This document shows, one piece after another, positions 36,235 to 47,189 of a DNA stretch of 64,000 bases. The notes below the pieces were generated by a model. That model saw nothing but the letters and a program-made list of their open reading frames with translations, made no database searches and was not told where the DNA came from. Where the stretch lies: NCBI RefSeq assembly GCF_900103275.1, contig NZ_FNGP01000001.1:930001-994000 (forward strand), read 5' to 3'. Within the stretch, counting starts at the first letter, position 1, and the number at the start of each line of letters is the position of its first letter. The position numbers were made by a program, and so were the translations under genes. Origin of the DNA: Tessaracoccus oleiagri (GTDB lineage: Bacteria > Actinomycetota > Actinomycetes > Propionibacteriales > Propionibacteriaceae).

Positions 36235-37073
36235 GGTTCGATCTCGCCCGTGACCTCGGGACCCGCGATGCGCTTGCGTGTGGTCAGGTAGAGGCGGTGG
36301 GCGGTGATGACCACGGCCAGCCACGCCAGCCCCAGCACCCAGGCGACGAGCACGTCGGTGAACCAGTGGTGTCCGAGGTAGACCCGGCTCATCCCCATCG
36401 TGATCGCGAAGACGGCGGCGAGCCCCGCCGTGAGCGCCTGCGTGCGCTTCGAGTCCTGCCGCAGCATCAGGAGGTAGGCGACGATGCCGGCCACCACGAC
36501 GGCGTTGAGCGTGTGCCCCGACGGGAACGAGGGGGAGTGCTCGAACGGGGGCACGGCGAACGCGAGTTCGGGACGCGCCCGGCCGAACAGCTCCTTGCCG
36601 GCGACGGTCATCAGCAGCGACCCCCCGCCGGCAGCGAGCATCAGGATGACCGGGGTCCACGACTTCCGGCGCACGGCCAGCACCACCATGGTCGTCACCG
36701 CGATCAGCGGCATGCCGACGACGCCGCCGATGTCGGTGTAGCTCGTCACGAGCTGCTCGGTGATGGGCGTGCGCAGCGCCACCGAGGCCTCGAGCAGGGG
36801 CTCGTCCCACAGCGCCACGCCGTTCGCGTCGACCACCGCCTCGTAGACCTCCGAGGCGAGCCACGTCGTGAGGGCCGCGAAACCGGCCCCGATGCCGAGG
36901 GCGATGACGAGCGCGAGGTGCGGCCCGATCCACTGGGCGATGCGTTGGGCCACCGCGGCGAGCCACCGGCCGGCGGCCGAGCGCCACGTCGTGAGGTCCT
37001 TGCCTGCGACGAACCGGTCGCCGGTGAGTTCGCCGCGCCTGCCCTTCTCGGACTCGGGTATCTCTTCTCGCAT
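36231..37073 (-). CDS. PAP2-superfamily membrane phosphatase
   Basis: A 280-residue protein with about six membrane helices and the three PAP2 motifs in order: KELFGRARP, PSFPSGH and SRVYLGHHWFTD. Such enzymes remove phosphate from lipid phosphates, for example undecaprenyl pyrophosphate or phosphatidic acid, on the outer face of the membrane. The start at 37073 has AGGAAGG 7 bases upstream. It is convergent with the truncated isomerase, their stops overlapping by four bases. Confidence 0.9.
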   Translation of the reverse strand: MREEIPESEKGRRGELTGDRFVAGKDLTTWRSAAGRWLAAVAQRIAQWIGPHLALVIALGIGAGFAALTTWLASEVYEAVVDANGVALWDEPLLEASVALRTPITEQLVTSYTDIGGVVGMPLIAVTTMVVLAVRRKSWTPVILMLAAGGGSLLMTVAGKELFGRARPELAFAVPPFEHSPSFPSGHTLNAVVVAGIVAYLLMLRQDSKRTQALTAGLAAVFAITMGMSRVYLGHHWFTDVLVAWVLGLAWLAVVITAHRLYLTTRKRIAGPEVTGEIEP

Positions 37074-37138
37074 GCGTGCGCCTTCCTGTGCGGAGTGCAC
37101 CGATCGTACGCGGGCGCGGTGTCGAGGGCCTGAGACGC

Positions 37139-37528
37139 TCAGGCCTCGAGGAGGGCCGCCAGACGGTCGAGGTCCTTGGCGACGAGGCGGCAGTCCCGCG
37201 CGAACTCCTCGTCGGTCATCCCGAGCTGACGCACGGTGAAGAGCACCTCGGCCCCGTCGGGGTGCGCGAGGACGCGTAACGGGTTGTTGACGGTCTCACC
37301 CGACGGCAACGTCACGTCGTGGTCCACGACCCCGAAGTCGTTGCGCGACACGAACCGCACCACCACCTCGCCCATCGGGGAGTCGGCGACGAGCGCGTCG
37401 CCCCTACGGGTGACCTCGGTCCTGGCGAGCCCGGCGGCCCAGCGCGGCAGGTTCATCGGGTCGGCGACGAAGTCGTACACCTCGCTGAACGGAGCGCGGA
37501 TCACGCGGCTCACGTGACGACTCTCCAT
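37139..37528 (-). CDS. SRPBCC-family protein
   Basis: A 129-residue START-like ligand-binding protein (SRVIRAPFSEVYDFVADPMNLPRWAAG at the start, read in parts) with a C-terminal helix FARDCRLVAKDLDRLAALLEA. It has no catalytic motif that points to a substrate. AGGAGGCACC precedes the ATG at 37528, which decides the start over an upstream in-frame ATG at 37615. It is divergent from the aldo/keto reductase gene. Confidence 0.8.
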   Translation of the reverse strand: MESRHVSRVIRAPFSEVYDFVADPMNLPRWAAGLARTEVTRRGDALVADSPMGEVVVRFVSRNDFGVVDHDVTLPSGETVNNPLRVLAHPDGAEVLFTVRQLGMTDEEFARDCRLVAKDLDRLAALLEA

Positions 37529-37614
37529 GGTGCCTCCTGCCGCGGGGTCCTCCGCCGGCGACGCCCGCCCGGCGCTACCCTTCGTCGAGGAACAGTTTCC
37601 CAGTTCGGAGGTCA

Positions 37615-38622
37615 ATGGTGAGCAGTCTGGAACGCACGCTTCGCGACGGGACGACGATGCCCGCGATCGGGGTCGGCACCTTCGGGTCCGACCGCTACTC
37701 GCCGGCGGAGGTGGCGAAGGGGGTCGAGACCGCCTTGGGGATCGGTTACCGGCTCGTGGACTGCGCCGCCGTCTACGGCAATGAGGACCTCATCGGCGAC
37801 GTGCTGGCCTCCGCGATCGCCGGGGGGCTGCCGCGCGAGGAGCTGTTCGTGATGTCGAAGGTGTGGAACGACCACCATGCGCCAGACCGCGTCCGGGCGT
37901 CGGTGGAGAAGTCGCTCTCCCACCTGCGGCTCGACCACCTCGACGCCTGCTTCATCCACTGGCCCTTCCCGAACTCCCACGGCCGCGGGGCAGGCGTCGA
38001 CGACCGCGATCCGCACGCCCGTCCCTACAACCACGCCGATTTCATGCGCACCTGGGCGGCGCTCGAGGAGCTCGTCGACGAGGGGCTCGTCCGACACGCG
38101 GGGCTGTCGAACGTCACCGTCCCCAAACTGCAGCGGATCCTGCCCGACTGCGGCATCCAGCCGTCGCTCACCGAGATCGAGCACCACCCCACCCTGCAGC
38201 AGGGCGAACTCTTCCAGCACCTCGTCGACCACGGCATCCAAGTTGTGGGCTACTCGCCGCTCGGCTCGCCGTCGCGCCCGGAGCGCGACCGCACTCCGGA
38301 CGACCTGGTCGACATGGACTCGCCGGCGGTTGTCGAGATCGCGGAGAGCCGTGGCGTCTCGCGGGCGCGGGTGTGCGTGGCGTGGGCGATCAACCGCGGC
38401 GTCGTCCCGATCCCCTTCTCGGTCAAGGAGCACCAGTTGCGGGACCTGTTCGAGGCCACGAGGCTGCGGCTCACCCCCGAGGAACTGCACGCGCTTCGCG
38501 CGACCGACCGCAACAACCGCCTGATCAAGGGCCAGGTCTTCCTCTGGGAGGGCGCCGGCTCGTGGCTGGACCTGTGGGACGTCGACGGCACCATCCCCGG
38601 ATGGCACGGCTACGGATCCTGA
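37615..38622 (+). CDS. Aldo/keto reductase
   Basis: A 335-residue NADPH-type oxidoreductase with the family tetrad Asp49, Tyr54, Lys82 and His115 (VDCAAVYGN, MSKVW, CFIHWPFP), and PIPFSVKEHQLRD in the cofactor region. It resembles plant- and actinobacterial-type aldehyde/polyol reductases; the substrate is unknown. GGAGG lies 3 bases before the ATG and 6 before a following GTG, so 37618 is an equally good start. It faces a second aldo/keto reductase end to end. Confidence 0.88.
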   Translation: MVSSLERTLRDGTTMPAIGVGTFGSDRYSPAEVAKGVETALGIGYRLVDCAAVYGNEDLIGDVLASAIAGGLPREELFVMSKVWNDHHAPDRVRASVEKSLSHLRLDHLDACFIHWPFPNSHGRGAGVDDRDPHARPYNHADFMRTWAALEELVDEGLVRHAGLSNVTVPKLQRILPDCGIQPSLTEIEHHPTLQQGELFQHLVDHGIQVVGYSPLGSPSRPERDRTPDDLVDMDSPAVVEIAESRGVSRARVCVAWAINRGVVPIPFSVKEHQLRDLFEATRLRLTPEELHALRATDRNNRLIKGQVFLWEGAGSWLDLWDVDGTIPGWHGYGS

Positions 38623-38644
38623 AACGGAGGGGTCATCCGGCGGA

Positions 38645-39472
38645 TCAGTGGCCGAACCGGTCCGAGTCCGAGAGGCGGTACTCGTCGCTGGTCAGCCGCG
38701 TCAGCTGCTCGATCTGCTCCGGGGTGAGACGCACCTCGAAGGCCTCGAAGTTCTCCCGCAGCCGCTCCGCGTTGGCGGACTTGGGGATGGGGACGATGCC
38801 CTGCTGGAGGTGCCAGGCGAGGACCACCTGGGCGGGGGTGGCGCCGTGCGCGACCGCCACCGTCGCCACCTCCGGGTGCTCGACGAGCCCGTTGCCGGCC
38901 GCGAGCGGGGCCCAGGCCTCGGTCACGATCCCGTGCTGGGCGTGGAAGGCGCGCTCCTCGGCCCGCTCGGTGAACGGGTTGCACTGGATCTGGTTCACGT
39001 CGGGGGCCACACCGGTCTCGTCGATGATCCGTTGGAGGTGTGCTGGTTTGAAGTTCGAGGTGCCGATCGCTCGCGTGAGGCCCTTGTCTCGGGCCTCGAT
39101 CAGCCCCTCCCAGGCCCGCACATAGAGATCCTGGTCGGGGTTGGGCCAGTGGATGAGGATGAGGTCTGCCTGGTCGAGCCCGAGCGTGGAGAGGTTCTGC
39201 TGAATGCCGGCGAGGGGGTCGCGATGCCACTCCTTGTTGAACTTCGTGGTGACGAACAACTCCTCGCGCGGCAGTCCGGAGTTGCGCACCGCAGCGCCGA
39301 CGCCCGCCTCGTTGCGATAGTTCTCCGCGGTGTCGATCAGCCGGTAGCCGATCTCGAACGCGGTGAGGGCCATGTGCTCGACCTCGCGGTCGTCGAGTGG
39401 CCACGTGCCCACGCCGATCGCGGGGATCTGCGGGCCGCTGGTCAGGTTGATGGTCGGTGCGAGGTTCGTCAT
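38645..39472 (-). CDS. Aldo/keto reductase (2,5-diketo-D-gluconate reductase-like)
   Basis: A 275-residue reductase with Asp47, Tyr52, Lys77 and His108 as the catalytic tetrad. PQIPAIGVGTWPLDD opens the barrel and VVLAWHLQQGIVPIPKSAN gives the cofactor loop, both typical of the small bacterial AKR5-type enzymes. The start at 39472 is taken because a TATGAAT box lies 6 bases upstream; a start four codons earlier is possible. It is divergent from clpB. Confidence 0.9.
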   Translation of the reverse strand: MTNLAPTINLTSGPQIPAIGVGTWPLDDREVEHMALTAFEIGYRLIDTAENYRNEAGVGAAVRNSGLPREELFVTTKFNKEWHRDPLAGIQQNLSTLGLDQADLILIHWPNPDQDLYVRAWEGLIEARDKGLTRAIGTSNFKPAHLQRIIDETGVAPDVNQIQCNPFTERAEERAFHAQHGIVTEAWAPLAAGNGLVEHPEVATVAVAHGATPAQVVLAWHLQQGIVPIPKSANAERLRENFEAFEVRLTPEQIEQLTRLTSDEYRLSDSDRFGH

Positions 39473-39544
39473 GCACCCATTCATACCCGACCGGCGTGGC
39501 CACGCGGTTCGAAGGACAACGGGAACAGCGCTCTTCGAAACGCA

Positions 39545-39565
39545 GTTGAGTGAGGTAGACTCAAC
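39545..39565 (+). promoter_or_regulatory. HAIR element (HspR operator) of clpB
   Basis: GTTGAGT, seven spacer bases, then ACTCAAC forms the HspR-associated inverted repeat (consensus CTTGAGT-N7-ACTCAAG, with one change in each arm). It lies 24 bases before the clpB start. HspR itself is not encoded in the window. Confidence 0.85.
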
Positions 39566-39589
39566 TTGTAGATCCGACCAGGAGAGCCC

Positions 39590-42166
<2,577 letters not shown>

Positions 42167-42185
42167 GCGGACGTGATCAGCAGCA

Positions 42186-42221
42186 GTGGTGCCGCCCGGC
42201 CCGTAGGCTGGGCGGCACCAC
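42186..42221 (+). terminator. Terminator of clpB
   Basis: A 16-bp stem with one G-U pair (42186-42201 with 42206-42221) and a four-base loop CGTA, followed by a short run containing TTT, 20 bases after the clpB stop. Confidence 0.8.
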
Positions 42222-42246
42222 CGCTTTCCGACCCGGAGAAGACACC

Positions 42247-42993
42247 ATGGACGACGCCCGCCGGATCAACTGGCCGGAGGCCGCGCTCTACACCGCTGCG
42301 GCCGCGATCACGCTCGTCGAGCACCGGAGGCTGCACGGCTGGCGTCGCACCGCCTACTGGGGCGCCGTCTCCCTGCTGACCGGGGCCGGTGTCGTCACGG
42401 CCGCGGGCGACGGCGAGTTCGGCACCGGGACGCGGGCGGCCACCATGGCGGCCGTGACGGGCGTGACCTTCGGCCTCAGGGAGCCGTTCCTCACGCTCGA
42501 CGCCCTCGTCGTGGACAAGCTGCGCCGTCTGGGCGTGGGTCAACCGCGCCTGCTGCTGGCCGGGCTGACGCTCGCAGCAGGAGCGGTGGCGGTGGTACAG
42601 GGAGCCCGACGAACCTCACCCGACGACGAGGCGGAGTTCCCCGCCCCGCAGGAGATCGAGCCGCGCGTCCGACAGGTGGTCGCGGAGATGCTCGCCCGGA
42701 CCGACGAGTGGGGCGCCCCCCAGCTGCGCGAGCAGTTCGCCGCCGCCCGACAGCTCGGGCCCTTCGAGCACGGCTACGTCGAGTTCGAGGTCCCGGACGA
42801 CGCGCCGGAGATCCCCGTCGAGTCGTTCACGTTCCCGATCCACGGCAGGGGCTCGGTCGGTGGCGCACCCGTCGTCGTGTCGCTGCACGTCGAAGCTGGC
42901 CGGTTGAGCGCGCTGTTCGTCGACCCCGAGGGCGACGTGGACGACCTCCGTCTCCCCGACGACCTGGAGTACTCGCTCGGTCACCCCGGCTGA
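42247..42993 (+). CDS. Hypothetical membrane protein
   Basis: A 248-residue protein with about four hydrophobic helices in the first 120 residues (near 13-23, 37-53, 63-80 and 100-117) and a soluble C-terminal half rich in Glu and Asp. I do not recognise a family. CGGAGAAG precedes the ATG. It lies between clpB and the convergent DUF151 gene and is separated from clpB by a terminator, so it has its own transcript. Confidence 0.7.
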   Translation: MDDARRINWPEAALYTAAAAITLVEHRRLHGWRRTAYWGAVSLLTGAGVVTAAGDGEFGTGTRAATMAAVTGVTFGLREPFLTLDALVVDKLRRLGVGQPRLLLAGLTLAAGAVAVVQGARRTSPDDEAEFPAPQEIEPRVRQVVAEMLARTDEWGAPQLREQFAAARQLGPFEHGYVEFEVPDDAPEIPVESFTFPIHGRGSVGGAPVVVSLHVEAGRLSALFVDPEGDVDDLRLPDDLEYSLGHPG

Positions 42994-42994
42994 G

Positions 42995-43483
42995 TCAGCC
43001 CTGGAAGTCTTCCGGGTCCACGTGCTCGAGGAACTCGCTGAACGCGGCCACCTCGGCCTCCTCGTCGACATCCTGTTCCATGACGATGCCGGCCCGGTCG
43101 AGCACCTCCTCGGCCACCCAGATCGTCGTGCCGGTGCGCAGCGACAGCCCGATCGCGTCCGACGGCCGGGCATCCAGCACGCGCTCGCCGCCCGGGGTGT
43201 CGAGCGTGATCTCCGCGAAGAAGGTGCCCTCCTCCAGGCGCGTCACCTCGATGCGCTCCACCTCGGCGTCCAGCGACTGGATCACGTCGCGCATGAGGTC
43301 GAGCGTCAGGGGCCGCGGGGGACTGACCTCGTTGAGGCCGGCGACGATGGCGGCCGCCTCCAGGCCGCCGATCCAGATCGGCAGGATGCGCCCCCGGCCG
43401 ACCTCGTCGTCAAGGGGCTTGAGGATCACGACCGGCTGGGACCTCGTGTCGACGGCCAGGCCGGCGATCAGGACGGGGATCAT
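42995..43483 (-). CDS. Bifunctional nuclease-domain (DUF151) protein
   Basis: A 162-residue protein of the DUF151/BFN family, recognised from LPIWIGGLEAAAI, TLDLMRDVIQSLDAEVERIEV (in parts) and DARPSDAIGLSLRTG. The family is found across Actinobacteria, often as a single gene of uncertain role; plant relatives are reported as nucleases. An acidic tail (EQDVDEEAEVAAFSEFLEHV) closes the protein. GGGAGG precedes the ATG. Confidence 0.9.
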   Translation of the reverse strand: MIPVLIAGLAVDTRSQPVVILKPLDDEVGRGRILPIWIGGLEAAAIVAGLNEVSPPRPLTLDLMRDVIQSLDAEVERIEVTRLEEGTFFAEITLDTPGGERVLDARPSDAIGLSLRTGTTIWVAEEVLDRAGIVMEQDVDEEAEVAAFSEFLEHVDPEDFQG

Positions 43484-43594
43484 GGCGCCACCTCCCTCTG
43501 GGGCTGGGGCGCCGCATGGGAGTGACGGCGCCTGTCTCCATCGTAGGTCGTCGTGCCGAGCCCATCCGGATCCGTCGGACAGCAGGCTGCGGGC

Positions 43595-43600
43595 TATCCT
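43595..43600 (+). promoter_or_regulatory. Candidate -10 element (TATCCT) for the DUF1707 gene
   Basis: TATCCT, six bases, then ATG at 43607, with no Shine-Dalgarno: a leaderless arrangement. Confidence 0.5.
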
Positions 43601-43606
43601 TGCCGC

Positions 43607-44218
43607 ATGGATCCGAACATCCGCATCGGTGACGCTGAGCGCGACGAGGCCATCAGCCGCCTCCGTGCGCACCACGCCGCGGGCCGGATCGACATGATCG
43701 AGTTCGACGACCGGATGGAGAAGGCGCTCGAGGCGCGCACCGCCGGCGACCTGAAGTCGATCTTCCTGGACCTCCCTGACGAGCCCTTCGACGAGCCCGT
43801 CCCGCCTCGCCCGTTCCCGGCGGCCGGCCCGCACCCGTACGTGCCCGCACACCGACCGATGCAGAGCGTGGAGGCCAGGGTCACGAAGCCGGCCTACGCG
43901 GCGCCGGGATTCTTCTGGATCGTGTTCTTCGTCGTCATCTTCACCGGCATGCGGCTGTGGCCGCTGCTCGTGATCGCGGCGGTGTGGTTCTTCGGCATCG
44001 TCCCCGCCATCCAGGCCGCCCGGGGGCGGCGTCCGGTCGAGCGGCAGCGGTTCTTCTACCCGGCGGGTGACATCGACGCCGAACTCCGCGCGCTCGTGCA
44101 CGCCAACCGCAAGATCGACGCGGTGCGCAGGTTCCGCGAGGTGTACGGCGGCGGCCTGCGGGAGGCGAAGGAAGCCGTCGACCGAATCGAGCGCGAGGAG
44201 CGAGGCCTTGGCCACTGA
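43607..44218 (+). CDS. DUF1707 membrane protein with a ribosomal L7/L12-like C terminus
   Basis: A 203-residue protein. Residues 3-55 form a DUF1707 domain (IRIGDAERDEAISRLRAHHA and GRIDMIEFDDRMEKAL). A Pro-rich linker and two membrane helices (about 105-135) follow. The last 45 residues (KIDAVRRFREVYGGGLREAK) resemble the C-terminal domain of ribosomal protein L7/L12, a combination seen in some actinobacterial proteins of unknown role. The end overlaps the pdxH start by 11 bases. Confidence 0.8.
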   Translation: MDPNIRIGDAERDEAISRLRAHHAAGRIDMIEFDDRMEKALEARTAGDLKSIFLDLPDEPFDEPVPPRPFPAAGPHPYVPAHRPMQSVEARVTKPAYAAPGFFWIVFFVVIFTGMRLWPLLVIAAVWFFGIVPAIQAARGRRPVERQRFFYPAGDIDAELRALVHANRKIDAVRRFREVYGGGLREAKEAVDRIEREERGLGH

Positions 44219-44849
44219 CCTGCACCAGATCCGCACCGACTACCTGGGCGAGCCGCTCCCCGACGACTTGGCTGGCACCGACCCGTGGGCACTGTTCGAG
44301 CAGTGGATGACCGACGCGATCGCCGCGTCCCTCCCGGAGCCGACGGCGATGACGGTCTCGACGGTGCGCCCCGACGGCCGCCCGGCCGCCCGCGTGGTGC
44401 TGCTCAAGCAGTTCTCGCCCGAGGGGCTCGTGTTCTTCACCAACTACCTGTCGGCGAAGGGGCAGGAACTCGCGGCCCATCCCGTCGCGAGCGCGTCGTT
44501 CTGGTGGCCGGGCCCCATGAGGCAGGTCCGCGCCGTGGGCGAGGTCCATCGTCTCGACCGCGCGGCTTCCGAGCGCTACTTCCACTCGCGACCCAGACCC
44601 AGCCAGATCGCGGCGACGGTGTCCCGCCAGTCCGAGGAGCTCGCCTCGCGGGCACAGCTCGAGGCCGAGCTCGAGGCGGCGGCCGAGCGTGTGGGGGAGG
44701 CGGAGGTGCCGATGCCCGAGCACTGGGGCGGCTACGTGATCGAGGTCGACGAGTTCGAGTTCTGGCAGGGCATGCCCAGCAGGGTCCACGACCGGGCCCG
44801 CTTCACGCGCTCGGCCGACGGGTGGCGCGCCACCCGCCTCTACCCCTAG
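44208..44849 (+). CDS. pdxH: Pyridoxamine/pyridoxine 5'-phosphate oxidase
   Basis: A 213-residue FMN-dependent oxidase that makes pyridoxal 5'-phosphate. [20 protein letters not shown] and [20 protein letters not shown] carry the FMN and phosphate contacts. [14 protein letters not shown] and [22 protein letters not shown] are typical of the active enzyme. The start is a TTG at 44208: AGGAG lies 7 bases upstream, the frame begins at the right N terminus ([14 protein letters not shown]), and no ATG or GTG fits. It is translationally coupled to the DUF1707 gene. Confidence 0.93.
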   Translation: MATDLHQIRTDYLGEPLPDDLAGTDPWALFEQWMTDAIAASLPEPTAMTVSTVRPDGRPAARVVLLKQFSPEGLVFFTNYLSAKGQELAAHPVASASFWWPGPMRQVRAVGEVHRLDRAASERYFHSRPRPSQIAATVSRQSEELASRAQLEAELEAAAERVGEAEVPMPEHWGGYVIEVDEFEFWQGMPSRVHDRARFTRSADGWRATRLYP

Positions 44850-46471
44850 AAGATCGCCCGGAGCGCGATGAGTCCCATCGCGCCGATGCCGGCGGCGGCC
44901 GGCAGGGTGATCACCCAGGCCAGGAAGATCGGCCGCATGAGGCGCCAGTTGGCGGCCTTGTTCACCAGGCCCACGCCCAGGATCGCGCCGATCAGGATGT
45001 GGGTCGAGCTGACAGGGAGGCCGAAGACGGAGGCCAGGAGCACGACGCCGGCCGCGGAGAGCTCCGCGGCGAAGCCCGAGGCCGGGTGGATCTTCGTGAG
45101 CCCCTCGCCGACCGTCCGCATCACCGCCCGGCCGATGAACCACAGCCCCGCCACCAGCGCCACGCCGAAGGCCAGCAGCACCGGGGCCGGAAGGGCGGCC
45201 TTCTCGCTGACGCTACCCGTACGCAGCACGTCGAGGATCGCGGCGAACGGGCCGACGGCGTTGGCGATGTCGTTGGAGCCGTGGCTGAACGCGAACGCCG
45301 ACGCGGTGAAGACCTGCATCCAGCTGAACAGGACGAACGTCGCCTGCGACAGCTGCTTGCCCTTCAGCGACTGCGCGAAGATGAACAGCGAGAAGCCGGC
45401 GATCACACCGACCATCGCGAGCACCAGCACCACCGCGAGCCCGCTGATCTCGAAGTCGAGGTTCTTCAGGCCCTTGAACAGGACCATCGCCGCGATGACC
45501 ATCGAGCCCAGCGCCCCGAGCAGCGGGACCCAGCTGGTGAGTGCCCGGTGCGAGCGGACCTCGTCGACCTTCTTGTCGAGCTTCTTGAGCTCCTTGTAGT
45601 AGCGCGACTCGAGCAGGGTGGGGTCGATGTCGGGGCTCTTCGCGAGTTCGGAGTCGCGCACGAGCTTGCTCGTGTACGCCACCTGCTGGATCTGAGTGAG
45701 CCGGTCGAACTCACTCGCCTCGCGGTCCCGGTGCGCGATCCGCTCCGCGCTCAGCTCGCGCAGCTTGGCCTCGGCCTTCTCGTTGTAGAGGAGGATGCGC
45801 CGCTGGATCATGCCGAACAGCAGGAACGCGAGCACGCCACCCAGCAGCGGCGAGGCCACCCAGGAGATCGCGATGTCGCGGATGCCATCCCACTGCACCA
45901 TCTCCAGGCTGCCGGTGCCCGTGAGGTAGCCGAGGGTGAGGGAGGCGCCCACGATCGCGCCCACGATGGAGTGGGTCGTCGACACCGGGAGTCCGAATCG
46001 CGTGGCCACGAGGAGCCACAGGGCCGCGCCGAAGAGGGCGGCCATCATGATGAACGCGAAGTCCCTGCCGGAGATGTCGGTGCCCAGGTCGACGATGCCG
46101 CTGCGGACCGTCTCCGTCACCTCGCCACCGGCCAACACGGCGCCGCTCACCTCGAAGACGGCCGCGATCAGGAGCGCCTGTTTCATGGTGAGCGTGCCGG
46201 CGCCCACCGACGTGCCGAACGAGTTCGCCACGTCGTTGCCGCCGATGTTGAACGCCATGAACATGCCGAGCACGATGGCGGTCAGCAGGATGATGACCAG
46301 GCGCGAGTTGTCGATGTAGTCGAGCGACCAGAGGAAGAACGCCACTGCGGTCACCGTCAGTAGGGCGCCGAAGATGAGGTGCAGGTTGCGGTCGCTGATG
46401 AGCGATCGCCCGGGCGAGGGATCTAGCGTGGGAGGGGGCGTGCTCGTCTCCCGCTGTGATGCGATGGCCAC
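44846..46471 (-). CDS. Inorganic phosphate transporter, PiT family
   Basis: A 541-residue membrane transporter with the duplicated PiT signature, [10 protein letters not shown] near the N terminus and [15 protein letters not shown] in the second half. Between them is a long cytoplasmic loop (about residues 215-330), largely charged and helical. It imports phosphate with a cation. The GTG start at 46471 is favoured by a TAACGT box 8 bases upstream. Tandem GTTnA-type repeats in the promoter suggest phosphate control. It is convergent with pdxH, the stops overlapping by four bases. Confidence 0.92.
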   Translation of the reverse strand: MAIASQRETSTPPPTLDPSPGRSLISDRNLHLIFGALLTVTAVAFFLWSLDYIDNSRLVIILLTAIVLGMFMAFNIGGNDVANSFGTSVGAGTLTMKQALLIAAVFEVSGAVLAGGEVTETVRSGIVDLGTDISGRDFAFIMMAALFGAALWLLVATRFGLPVSTTHSIVGAIVGASLTLGYLTGTGSLEMVQWDGIRDIAISWVASPLLGGVLAFLLFGMIQRRILLYNEKAEAKLRELSAERIAHRDREASEFDRLTQIQQVAYTSKLVRDSELAKSPDIDPTLLESRYYKELKKLDKKVDEVRSHRALTSWVPLLGALGSMVIAAMVLFKGLKNLDFEISGLAVVLVLAMVGVIAGFSLFIFAQSLKGKQLSQATFVLFSWMQVFTASAFAFSHGSNDIANAVGPFAAILDVLRTGSVSEKAALPAPVLLAFGVALVAGLWFIGRAVMRTVGEGLTKIHPASGFAAELSAAGVVLLASVFGLPVSSTHILIGAILGVGLVNKAANWRLMRPIFLAWVITLPAAAGIGAMGLIALRAIF

Positions 46472-46480
46472 AGTTCCATA

Positions 46481-46508
46481 CGTTAACTGAACATGAACGG
46501 AAAGTAAC
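46481..46508 (-). promoter_or_regulatory. Candidate PhoP box of the phosphate transporter gene
   Basis: On the minus strand, GTTACTT (46508-46502), GTTCATG (46498-46492) and GTTAACG (46487-46481) repeat at 10-11 base intervals. This is like the direct GTTCACC-type repeats of Streptomyces PhoP boxes, with 5 of 7 matches in the last two. The region overlaps the likely promoter. Confidence 0.4.
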
Positions 46509-46523
46509 GATCGGGGCCCGGAG

Positions 46524-46529
46524 TAGCCT
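46524..46529 (+). promoter_or_regulatory. Candidate -10 element (TAGCCT) for pcp
   Basis: TAGCCT, six bases, then the ATG at 46536, without a Shine-Dalgarno: a leaderless arrangement. Confidence 0.5.
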
Positions 46530-46535
46530 GCGGGG

Positions 46536-47189
46536 ATGCGCATCCTCGTCACAGCGTTCGAACCCTTCGGCAACGACTCCGAGAACGCCTCCGCCGGCGC
46601 CCTGCGGGAACTGCTCGCGACGTGGCGGGACCCGGCGGTCGAGCTCGTCGGGGCGGAGTTGCCCGTCGTGTTCGACGATGCCTCCCTGCGCCGCGCCGTG
46701 GCCGAGTACCGGCCGGACCTGCTCGTCGCACTGGGAGAGGCGGGTGGCCGACACGCCATCACTCCCGAGCGGGTGGCGCGCAACGAGATGTCCGCACGCA
46801 TCCCGGACAACGCCGGGGCCCGGCCCCAGGGGGAGCCGGTGGAGACGGGCGCCCCGGCGGAGCGAGCCACGGCGCTCGACGTCGACACGCTGGTCGAGGC
46901 GATGCGCGAGGCGGGGTGGGCGGCGGAGCCGAGCGACGAGGCCGGCCGCTTCGTCTGCAACTTCGTCGCGTTCCACGCCTACGGGATGGACGTGCCGTCG
47001 GTGTTCATCCACGTGCCGGCGGTCAGGTCCGAGGGGGAGGCCAAGGTGGGTGCGGAGACCGGGGGTGCCGTCACCGCGACGCGCGGCCGTGAGCCGCGCA
47101 CCGTCGCCGAGCTCGCCGAGGCGCTGGCCGCCGCGCTCAGGCGCCTTCGACCATCCAGTCCTCCGTCCGGGCGCGCCACCACAGCGTGA
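46536..47189 (+). CDS. pcp: Pyrrolidone-carboxylate (pyroglutamyl) peptidase
   Basis: A 217-residue cytosolic cysteine peptidase that removes N-terminal pyroglutamate from peptides. The triad is visible as Glu78 ([10 protein letters not shown]), Cys141 ([14 protein letters not shown]) and His159 (VFIHVP). The opening [10 protein letters not shown] is the family signature. The last 53 bases overlap the convergent MATE gene, and the C-terminal tail ([16 protein letters not shown]) extends beyond the usual fold. Confidence 0.93.
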   Translation: MRILVTAFEPFGNDSENASAGALRELLATWRDPAVELVGAELPVVFDDASLRRAVAEYRPDLLVALGEAGGRHAITPERVARNEMSARIPDNAGARPQGEPVETGAPAERATALDVDTLVEAMREAGWAAEPSDEAGRFVCNFVAFHAYGMDVPSVFIHVPAVRSEGEAKVGAETGGAVTATRGREPRTVAELAEALAAALRRLRPSSPPSGRATTA

